Positions 11,633-20,012 of a stretch of 20,012 nucleotides of DNA are shown here, one piece after another. The position numbers were made by a program, and so were the translations under genes. The stretch is taken from contig CALSCP010002467.1 of NCBI GenBank assembly GCA_943704425.1, positions 8,672 to 28,683 of the forward strand, given 5' to 3'. Each line of letters starts with the position of its first letter. The first letter of the stretch is position 1. The notes beneath the pieces are model-generated. The model was not told the DNA's origin. It searched no databases and saw only the letters and a list, made by a program, of their open reading frames with translations. The DNA is from Ministeria vibrans ATCC 50519. Its lineage: Eukaryota > Opisthokonta > Filasterea.

Positions 11633-14600
11633 TATCACTGTGTGTGTGGCTTATTTCCATTTGTGTAGTCGCGTCTGGTCTGTTGATTTCCCACCCAATG
11701 GACTCAAACTGGTCAGTGGAAGTGCAGACCACTCAATTCGAGTGTGGGACAGTCAATCGGGAGAGTGTCTACTCATTCTGAAGGAACACACAGGGTAAGA
11801 GCGACTACGATTTGTGGGTCCAACTGTTCTCTTTTTTTTGCATTTTAGTACTGTCCGATCAGTGAGATTTTCACCCGATGGAACCAAAATATTAAGTGGC
11901 TCTTGGGACAACACAATGAAACTCTGGGACAGTCAAACGGGAAAATGCGAAATCACGTTTATCGGACATTCACTGTACGCTTGATTGGATTCAAACGCAA
12001 CACAAAGAACAGAAACAATTTTTGTAGCTCGGTCCTTTGTGTGTCATTCTCATTTGATGGACAAACAGTGCTCAGTGGATCATCCGACCACACTATCAAA
12101 ATATGGTCTGTTGTGACTGGAGAGTGTCTCAAAACACTTATTGGACACTCAGCGTATGTCACTCTATCACTATTCGAGAACCAATCTCTCATGTGCCTCT
12201 TTCTTTTGCAGCCATCTGTGCTCAGCAGTGTTTTCGCCTGATGGTCATTATGTGATCAGTGGGTCAGAGGACTATACTGTGAAAGTGTGGAATGTGCAAA
12301 CGGAACAGTGCGAAGAGACATTTGAGGAACATTCACAGTGAGAAGAATTAACTGCAGTGTGTAGAAAGAGTGAGTGTGTCTGACCAGTCGGTTTTTAGAA
12401 TTGTTCGCTCAGTCGCACTGTCTCGAGACGGAAGCACTATCTACAGTGGATCTGCTGACAAGACAATCAAAGTGTGGACTCGATCCAAAGGAACCATTCG
12501 CAAACGATTCCCACTCCCTTCAAAGTGAGACAGTCACTCTTTTTGTGTAACACTCATTCCCGTTGTAGAGTGGAGTCGATTGAGTTCTCTTCGGATGGGA
12601 AGACACTAATCGCACATTGCACAGACAAGACAGATCACAGATGGCCCATGGGCGAGTTCATCACGTGAGAAGCACACTCCAAATCAGACAAAATGACTCT
12701 ATTGAACTCCCTTTGGGTGTGTGTCTTTTTCTTTTTCCTTTTTTTGCAGTGCGCTCACGGACAGCAGTGTGTACCAGAAGGCGTTTCTTGCAGCAGTGCA
12801 ACGAGGCTCAGTGCAGCCACGCACGATCAAACTGCTGTGTCTAGGGGCAGTGATGGCTGGGAAGACAACCCTGCTACATGCACTGCGCGGACTGACGCTG
12901 CCCACCGACGCAGATCGGTCCATTGCTACTCGACTGCAGCGACTGCGTCTGGTCTACCGCGGAGACAAGGGCTTCTTTGAGGCTGTACCGCAGGAGGAGT
13001 TTCACCTTGCCAGTCTCATTGGGGGACAGTCTCATCTTGATGTGTCTTCTGCTGCGGGCGCCTTATCCCCACCAACACATCCATCCACAACCACCACGAC
13101 ACTAGACTCCGGCTCATCGTCAGCTCCAGCCCCCTCGTCCCGCCCTTCCTCACCACTCCCATCGTCCTTGCCACCTTCCTCCCCACTCCCACCCTCGTCC
13201 TCTCCCACTGCCTCAGACACGATGCAGGCGGTGCACACCCTGCTCGAGACTGAACTGCGCGACGGTCACATTGACCTCGAGACATTCGACTTTGCAGGTC
13301 AGTCGTCTTGAGCCAAGTTTTTTTTACTCTGATCCGTTTCTTTCCTCTCTCTGTATCTCCGTACCTTTTAGGCGAAGAGACGTTTGATTCACTCCCTGCA
13401 CTCTTCATGGGCTCCGAGTCACTGTACGTGATTGTCTTTGACCTGTCTGTGATGCGCGACACAGCCCCGGCGGAGCGACAGTACGAGCACATCACCAAGT
13501 GGGCGCACATCATTGCCCACCAAGTGCCCACTAGCAGCAATGCCTACTTCCGCGTCATTCTCGTCGGCACCCACCTTGACACGTTCCCCGACGAGACGGT
13601 GCCGGCCGATCTGCTCACCGTCATCTCCGACAAGATCCTGCGTCTGGTGGGCTATCTGCTCGGCAACCATCTGATGCGCCCGACCGATGGCTCAAATATG
13701 CCCTTCTTCCAGGTGGGCAGCAGCACCAAAGTGGGACTGGGCGCACTCACTCAAGCACTGCGCGACTCAGTGCGACCACGCACACTACCACTGGAGTATG
13801 TGTGTGTGCAGGATTTGCTGGGTCGCGCGGCACGCCAGAACGCGATTCCTCTTTTGTCGCCCGTGGCACAGTTGGACACACTCGAGCTCAATCGCGACCC
13901 ATTGATCACACTGTCGGCCCTGCTGCCTGACTTGTCGTCTGTGCGCACGGGTCTTGTACCGTACCTGGAGTCTGCGGCGGACATTGTGGTGTGCCGTGAG
14001 GATGTGACGGGGCAGACCCTGTGCGACTCGGACACGATTGTGTTCAACATTCCACGCCTGATCTCAGCGGTGGAGCTGTTGTGCTCGGTGGTGATGGCAC
14101 GTTGGGGCCGGGCGACGAGTGCACGCGCAAAGGAGATGCTGGCCAAAGTCATTGCAGCGGGACACAGCGTCGAGTTCCAACAGACTGAGCGAGTGTTGAA
14201 GCGACTAGACTCATCTCTCAATCGTGCGGAAGAAGGATTTCCTCGCGAGGTGGCGGAGTGGCTCCTGTGGACTGCGGCCAAGACGAGGAGTAACGACCCT
14301 GTGCTTGTAGGTGCGGACGTGACGAACACTGCGGCATTCATGTCGTGTTTGGCACATCTCAATCTGCTGCATTGTCACGAAGACCGTCTGCTGATGCCGA
14401 TGTTGTTGCCTGAGACTGCGTCTTTTGCGACGAGTTTAACTGCCCCATCGGCGGCGGAGGTGTTCCTGTACCAGATGATTACGACGGCGTCTGGGGACTG
14501 GGAGGCGCTTCCCGTGTCACTGGCAACGTTCCATCTGGTGGTGGTGGCATTGTGGCGAGCGAGTCTGCCCGACAGTCCCATTGAGGCAACACAGCGATGT

Positions 14601-15848
14601 ACCAATGCGATGTCGATGGACGGGTGTGTGCCAGTGCGACTGCGACTCAACACGGAGGAGACCTTTATTCGAGTTGAGTTGCTCAAGGACACGACTGCCA
14701 AGACAGTCGAGATGACGTGGACACGACTGATTGAGCGAGTGTGTGAGTCGACGCGGTCACTGCGGTGGGGCTGGCGTGGATGTGCTGTTGTTGTGCCCGC
14801 GCATCCTTTTACGACTGACAAGTCGCGTCCGCTGTTTGAGCCTGAAAAGATCGCTGCACGCCCGATGCACTACCGTGAAATTGCAACGGTGGAGAGTGAG
14901 CTTGCACGGTGGACGGGACAGCCAAGCTGCAATGCGTCTCTGGAGCAGTGGTGGGTCAAGAAACCTCGTAAGAGAAAAATGCAAGTTCGTTTCTTCCATT
15001 GATATTATTGTATTATTTTAGCCACTGGCATCTACTCGCATGCGTCCGCCCTGATCATTGGGGTGAGTCAGTTCTGCTCCACGGGCAATCCGGCACTGAG
15101 TGCGTACCCTGACCTTCCGGGTGTGGCGCAGAGTGTGAAGTTGCTGGAGAAGATGTGGAGGGAACGTGAGTTTGACGTGGAGACGGTGGTGGACAAGCAA
15201 AAAGGACAGCGAGTGACCAAGACGGAGATCGTTGCTGCAGCACGCAAGTTGGCCGAGAAGGCTCAGGAGCGTGCCGGGAAGGATTCGCTCCTGATTGTGC
15301 ATCTAATTGGTCATGGAGTGGACGACAACACAGGCGGTCTTCTCCTGAGTGACGCCTGGACGTCGTGTGTTGGTCATACCAGTCGCTTTACAGTCCGCTC
15401 GCTTGGTGACATCTTGCAAGACGAAGCCGGCTGGAAAGGCTGCAACATTCTCTTATTCTGCGACTTCTGCAACAGCGGCGCACTAATTCAGCCGGAGGAG
15501 GAACTGACGATGGACGAGAGCTTTGCTCCAGTGCAGCGCTACTCGCGACAGATGATCACAAGCTGCATCAAGCGAGTGAAATCTTACATGACATTCAGTG
15601 AGGACAAAACGCAGATGACGAAGCTGCTGCTACGCGCCCTTGACAATTTGAACCCCTCTGCGTTTCGAGACGGCGATGAAGTGCTGAGTGCGGTTGAGCT
15701 GCGTCGTCGTCTGCTGACACTGGACCGCGAGAAAACGTTTCAGTCTGCGCTGATAGGGCGAATTTGGAACGACTGGAGTAGCGGAACCGCCAACGACGGA
15801 GACATCTTTCTGTACAAGTACGGAAGTGGTGTCCGAAAGGAGCCATGA
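10973..15848 (+). CDS. WD40 - ROC GTPase - COR-like - caspase-like fusion protein
   Basis: Exons: 10973(?)-11271, 11411-11536, 11669-11794, 11849-11974, 12028-12153, 12212-12337, 12399-12524, 12569-12664, 12750-13297, 13372-14967, 15022-15848; 1373 residues in this model, phases all consistent. Residues about 60-384 form WD40 blades (SPDG...SGS.D.TIKVW...GH units). A ROC-type GTPase follows: P-loop GAVMAGKT (416-423), DFAGEE (564-569, DxxG switch II) and VGTHLD (631-636, the THxD base-recognition motif of ROC domains). A Ser/Pro/Thr-rich insert of about 50 residues lies between P-loop and DFAG. Residues about 700-1090 resemble a divergent COR dimerisation region. Residues 1100-1373 are a C14-type caspase/metacaspase fold: SALIIGVSQF, LLIVHLIGHG (putative catalytic His1196), and ILLFCDFCNSG (putative Cys1248). 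By analogy, ligand sensing by the propeller and GTPase switching could control the protease; this is inference. The start is uncertain (Met at 10973, 10979 or 11011, or an upstream exon). No kinase or LRR was seen. Confidence 0.85.
11411..12524 (+). repeat. Six 126-nt one-blade exons of the WD40 propeller
   Basis: Exons 11411-11536, 11669-11794, 11849-11974, 12028-12153, 12212-12337 and 12399-12524 are each exactly 126 nt (42 residues), and each begins after two bases of a codon. Each encodes one blade from S-V-x-F-SPDG through SGSxDxTIKVW to the next GH-S. Introns between them are short (53-132 nt) and not alike, apart from microsatellites. The flanking exon 12569-12664 (96 nt) carries a degenerate last blade in the same phase. 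Confidence 0.93.
11541..11628 (+). repeat. (GA)26(TA)18 compound microsatellite
   Basis: Begins 4 bp inside the intron 11537-11668, so the donor reads GTAAGAGAGA and runs straight into the repeat. It switches cleanly from GA to TA at about 11592. Expansion or contraction here would change donor context and intron length. Confidence 0.9.
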
Positions 15849-15864
15849 GAGTCATTTTCACATG

Positions 15865-15870
15865 AATAAA
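15865..15870 (+). terminator. Poly(A) signal of the WD40-ROC-caspase gene
   Basis: AATAAA 16 bp after the TGA at 15846-15848, and about 96 bp upstream of the next start codon. Confidence 0.6.
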
Positions 15871-15966
15871 ATTTAATAATATAATTAACTCATTTCACAA
15901 ATCACAAATTTCTCCTCTCTCAAAAAAAAATACCCCTCCACCTCCCCACTACACCTTACACATACC

Positions 15967-17325
15967 ATGTCAGACACCAACACCAAACTCCGTGATCTCT
16001 GGAACTCGATTTCCTGCGGCGAGCTTGTTCGCGATCAAAACTTCCAACCGATCACTGTGGACTCCAACATGTCGATGCGGGACGTGTGCATTGTAAGATA
16101 ATCGTTTGTGTGTGTTCCCAGCGCCCCTTTGAGTCACTCGGCACTTCGATTCAGTCGATGTGGCGGAAGTGCGAGTTTTTGGGGAAGTGCGAGTTTTTGA
16201 TAAAACGAAGAAAAAAAAAGGTTGAAATCCCCTTATTAATCATCGCTGTTTCTCCATGGATAGGCACTCAGTACAGCTGGCATTACGTCGGCACCCGTGC
16301 TGGACCGTAAAACGAACCAGTTCGTCGGCCTCATTCAGTACGCAGATATTCTTGAGTTGATTCTCGCGTCGCTTCATATGGCAACCGTGCCCGAATCGCA
16401 CGTTGCCATTGCCGACATGGTTCAAGTGGGCGAAGGCCCGCGTGCCACCGCCAAGACAGTTGCCGGTAAGGCTTGTTTCATCTCGATTACAATTTTTTAA
16501 CTTATCATCATCATAACTCTAATCATTGATTATACTTTTGTTGTGTAGAGCTGAGCGGCCGTGATCCCTTCCGCCCTTTCATGGCATCGGCGCCACTGCT
16601 TTCAGCGGTGCAGGCTCTGACAGCTCCGGGTGTGCACCGAGGAGCAGTTCTCGAGGACGAGCCAACGGAGCTCATTGGCATTCTGAGTCAGTCAACCATC
16701 CTCAAGAAGACCCTTCCGAAGTTGATCGAGACAGTGCCCGATCTCCTTGCCAAGACAGTCGCGGAACTCAACTTGGGTACCAAGGATATTATTTCGGTCA
16801 CGACAGGCATGCAAGTGATCAAGGCAATGGAGCTTATTCACATGCACAAGATCACCGCAGTCGCCATTGTCGATCCCGTCTCGGGCGCCCTCTTTGGCAA
16901 CATCAGCGTCTCCGACATTAAGGCCGTCTTTAAGGCCCGAGGATACGCCCTCCTCAAGGGGTAAAAAAAAAAAAATCCGCAATGTTGTATTCATATTCGT
17001 TTTCTTTTAGGTCTTGCGCACAGTTTATCCGCCATCTCCGTCAGGATGCAGACTCACTTGCCTCCGTTGCCACTGAGAAGGCACGATTCCCCTTCTTCTG
17101 TGTCAGCCAAGTAAGACACTGAAACAAAAAATATTTTACGAATAAATTTTATAATGATTGTCTTATTCTGATCTTTTCGTCTCATAGGATGCGACACTTA
17201 AGACAGTCCTTCAAAAACTCGTCACCCTGCACATCCACCATGTGTTTGTCGCCGACAGCAAGTCCGTTCCCACCGGCTTCATTTCCCTCACTGATGTTCT
17301 CCGTGTCCTTAAGCCCACCGACTAA
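15967..17325 (+). CDS. Four-CBS-domain protein, AMPK-gamma/SNF4-like architecture
   Basis: CBS pairs (Bateman modules) bind adenine nucleotides. A protein made of four and nothing else, 325 residues long, matches the gamma subunit of AMPK/SNF1 kinase in layout, although other CBS-only proteins exist. Exons: 15967-16092, 16264-16465, 16549-16960, 17011-17110, 17188-17325. CBS1 is about 16-80 (ITVDSNMSMRDVC...GLIQYADILELI) and CBS2 about 114-165 (FMASAPLLSAVQAL...GILSQSTILKK). CBS3 is about 182-240 (ISVTTGMQVIKAMELIHMHK...GNISVSDIKAVF) and CBS4 about 270-322 (LHIHHVFVADSK...GFISLTDVLRVL). The Asp that contacts ribose in AMPK-gamma is present after CBS1, 3 and 4 (YADIL, VSDIK, LTDVL) but replaced in CBS2 (QSTIL). 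The start Met follows a short 5' region after the previous gene's poly(A) signal. Confidence 0.8.
16165..16199 (+). repeat. 17-bp near-tandem direct repeat in CBS gene intron 1
   Basis: GGAAGTGCGAGTTTTTG occurs at 16165-16181 and 16183-16199, period 18, inside the intron 16093-16263. Small intronic duplication without evident function. Confidence 0.8.
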
Positions 17326-17428
17326 ATCGAAAAAAAACATCTTTCCTCTCTTCTGTATACAGCAATTAACAAAAGAGAAATACTATAACCTACTACTTAA
17401 CTTGGTTTACTTTTTGAATTTTTGATAA

Positions 17429-17434
17429 AATAAA
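17429..17434 (+). terminator. Poly(A) signal of the CBS-domain gene
   Basis: AATAAA about 104 bp after the TAA at 17323-17325, in AT-rich sequence ahead of the P-protein start. Confidence 0.5.
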
Positions 17435-17516
17435 TATTATTAGAAAACATATTAATTTTCTTTTGATAATTTCACTGTATCAAATTAGAATTATTATTGT
17501 TTTTGATTTACTTTGT

Positions 17517-18082
17517 ATGACATTTGCGCTTGTTGCGTCGCGATGCGGTCTTGGGCGCCTCCAGACGATCCGTGCCGCGTCGTCTGTCGCCTCGAAGCCA
17601 TCTGCGTTTGTTCACCGGCACGTGGGGCCGCGCGAGGAGCAGATTCAGGGCATGGTGGAAATGTGTGGGGCAACCAGTCTGGATGACCTCACAGAACACA
17701 CAATTCCGCGCTCCATTCGCCTCAATCGTCAACTGGACCTCGCCTCCGTGCCAAGCGAGACCGCTCTCTACGATCTCGTTCGCTCCATCGCCCAGCAGAA
17801 CAAGGTACGTCACTCTGCGCAATCTCAAGTTCAAAAAAAAAAAAAAAACGCAACATGTCATCCCACTTTGTGAAAACAAAGCGGAGAGCCCGTAAGACAC
17901 TGCGCAGCTCTTCCCATTACCCCCACTGTTCACTCACCACCCCTTGTTTTGGCCGATGGGTGCCAAGTTGAGAGAGCACGTTGGCAAAAAGGAGTTTTTA
18001 TCATCAGAATAATAATAATAGTATTATTATTATTATTGCTCATCCGTCCTCTTTCCGCTCTATCGCTTTGTTTCTTTCTCCC

Positions 18083-18159
<77 letters not shown>

Positions 18160-19872
18160 GTGTACCGCTCATACATTGGGACGGGCTATGTCGGGACGAT
18201 TGTGCCGCCCGTGATCCAGCGCAACATCCTGGAGAACCCCGGCTGGTACACGCAGTACACGCCGTATCAGCCGGAGGTGGCGCAGGGACGACTGGAGTCG
18301 CTACTCAACTTCCAGACCATGATCAGCGATCTCACTGGCCTGCCCATGTCCAACGCTTCGCTCCTCGATGAGGCCACGGCGGCTGCTGAAGCCATGGGTA
18401 TGTGCTTTGAAGCGGCGAAAAAAGGCAAGGGCATCCCTAAGAATGTCTTCTTTGCCGACGCCAACTGCCACCCTCAGACCCTGGCGCTCATCATGACACG
18501 CGCCTCCTCCCTGAACATCCATGTCATCATTGCGCCGTGGAAGACATGGAATTTTGAACGGGAGGATGTCAATGGACGTGTGTGCGGCGCCATTGTGCAA
18601 TACCCCGACACGAACGGCACGGTGCACGAGTACAGCGCGCTCTCGGAGCAGGTGCACGCCCAGGGCGGCCTTATGGTCGTCGCCGCCGATATCCTTGCCC
18701 TCACCATGCTGCGACCTCCCGGGGAGTTTGGTGCGGACGTGGCGCTAGGCACAACCCAGCGCTTTGGTGTTCCCATGGGTTTTGGCGGCCCACACGCCGC
18801 CTACTTCTGCACCACCGAGAAGCTCATCCGCAAGATGCCCGGCCGTATTGTGGGCATCAGCCAGGATGCACGCGGCGAACCGGGCATCCGTCTGGCTCTT
18901 CAGACACGCGAGCAGCACATCCGTCGCGCCAAGGCCACTAGCAACATTTGCACGGCGCAGGCACTGCTCGCCAACATATCCGTCATGTACGCCATCTACC
19001 ACGGACCCCACGGCCTCACCGCTATCGCCAAACACGTGTCTCAGTCCACAGCCGCCCTTGCTGACGCTATCACACAACACACACTCAATACAGTGCTTGC
19101 CGGTGACGTCTTTGACACCCTCCGCGTCACCCCCAACTCTCACGAGGAGCTCCTTGCCATTGCGGCGCGCGCCGAGTCACTTCACATCAACTTGCGCATC
19201 CTCAACGACGGTACCGACGACGTATGCGTCACCCTCGACGAGACTGTCACCCCTCACGACCTCGCCGACTTGTTCTACGTCTTTGGCGTTGGTGACCGCG
19301 AGGGCATGTCCGACCTTCTCGCTGCCATCCCCACTCGCTCCTCCTTTGACTCCTCCTTTGCTCGCACCAGCCCCTTTCTCACTCACTCCATCTTCAACTC
19401 GTGCAGCAGCGAAACAGACATGCTGCGCTACATCAAACTTCTCGAGAGCCGCGATCTGTCGCTGTGCCACTCGATGATCCCGCTCGGCTCCTGCACCATG
19501 AAGCTCAACGCCACCTCGGAGATGCTCCCGCTCACCTTCCCCGAGTTTAGTAACATCCACCCATTTGCGCCTCTCTCACAGACCGAGGGCTACCACACAC
19601 TCTTTCATGAGCTTGAGAAGGATCTCTGCGAAATCACGGGCTACGACGGCTTCTGTCTGCAGCCCAACAGCGGTGCACAAGGCGAGTACACCGGCCTGCG
19701 CGTCATCCGCGCGTACCACGAGGCGCGTGGCGACAACAACCGCCATGTGTGCCTCATTCCCACCAGTGCACACGGTACCAACCCAGCCAGTGCCCACATG
19801 GCAGGGCTCACTGTCGTCGACGTCCAGACTGACGAGCACGGCGCAATCGACATGAACGAGCTGCAGGCGCAG
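17517..19872 (+). CDS. GLDC: Glycine dehydrogenase (decarboxylating), glycine cleavage P-protein, 3' partial
   Basis: PLP-dependent decarboxylase of the mitochondrial glycine cleavage system; it loads the aminomethyl group of glycine onto lipoyl-H-protein. Exons in view: 17517-17804 and 18160-19872 (667 residues); the rest lies beyond the window. The first 25-30 residues (MTFALVASRCGLGRLQ...) are Arg-containing, acid-free and fit a mitochondrial presequence. Then come FVHRHVGPREEQ, YIGTGYVGTIVPPVIQRN, NPGWYTQYTPYQPEVAQGR, LLDEATAAAEAM, QRFGVPMGFGGPHAAYF and MPGRIVGIS. These are followed by LGSCTMKLNAT, LQPNSGAQGEYTGL and SAHGTNPASAHMAG, all hallmark P-protein segments in order. The PLP-lysine segment is not reached. 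The coding part stops at AG/GTCTGC (19872/19873), the start of a (CA)n intron that runs to the window end. Intron 1 (17805-18159) is CT-rich. Confidence 0.95.
17805..18159 (+). repeat. 355-nt P-protein intron with CT-rich element
   Basis: The longest intron in the window. It starts GTACGT, contains A15 near 17835, an ATT-rich patch (18005-18038) and CTCTATCGCTTTGTTTCTTTCTCCCTCC at about 18058-18085. An uninterrupted (CT)n then runs up to the CAG acceptor at 18159. No separate gene seen inside it. Confidence 0.85.
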
Positions 19873-19914
19873 GTCTGCACACAAAGACTCACCTCAAAAC
19901 ACATACGCACCACC

Positions 19915-19915
<1 letters not shown>

Positions 19916-20012
<97 letters not shown>
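19916..20012 (+). repeat. (CA)n microsatellite at the window end
   Basis: About 48 CA dinucleotides running to the last bases of the window, inside an intron of the P-protein gene. As at the left edge, the window stops within simple sequence, consistent with a repeat-limited contig end. True length unknown. Confidence 0.9.

Noticed and set aside
13308-15002. The 564-codon open frame as a stand-alone gene
   Set aside because: Its first part is intron; the exon at 13372 completes the DFAG motif begun in the previous exon, and a donor at 14968 joins it to the caspase exon in phase.

Overview
The window is nuclear DNA of a eukaryote. Every gene but one short stretch is split by spliceosomal introns (GT...AG, mostly 50-350 nt). 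TGA, TAA and canonical codon use all fit the standard code, and the introns are loaded with (CT)n, (CA)n, (GA)n and (TA)n microsatellites. No prokaryotic signals, tRNA, rRNA or CRISPR array were seen. Two genes (MDM1-like and CFAP45-like) encode proteins of centrioles and ciliary axonemes, so the organism very probably makes flagella. A GT62 (Anp1/Mnn9-type) glycosyltransferase, a ROC-type GTPase fused to WD40 repeats and a caspase-like domain, and a mitochondrial-type glycine cleavage P-protein suggest a free-living unicellular eukaryote. I cannot name the lineage from sequence alone.

Layout: 63-2814 (+) PUF60 splicing factor, 5' end outside the window; 2873-3961 (-) NOL12/RRP17-type nucleolar protein, convergent with PUF60; a 116-bp divergent promoter; 4078-6351 (+) MDM1-like microtubule protein; 6352-6731 intergenic, containing an assembly join (single N at 6700) flanked by a 109-bp direct duplication; 6732-8151 (+) GT62 type II membrane glycosyltransferase; 8358-10432 (+) CFAP45-like coiled coil; about 540 bp of non-coding DNA; 10973-15848 (+) WD40-ROC-COR-caspase fusion; 15967-17325 (+) four-CBS-domain protein of the AMPK-gamma type; 17517 to the window end (+) glycine dehydrogenase P-protein, 3' end outside the window. 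Exon boundaries were worked out by hand by keeping reading phase across GT/AG sites and matching remembered family motifs.

The neighbours are mostly unrelated housekeeping and ciliary genes and do not form an operon. The most interesting gene is the 1373-residue fusion at 10973-15848. It puts a sensor-type beta-propeller, a GTPase switch and a cysteine-protease-like domain in one chain, functionally reminiscent of apoptosome/NLR logic. Its propeller is encoded by six consecutive exons of exactly 126 nt, all in the same phase. A second whole-window signal is a CT-rich element carrying a TATCACTTTGT core, which recurs in introns of three genes, in both orientations.
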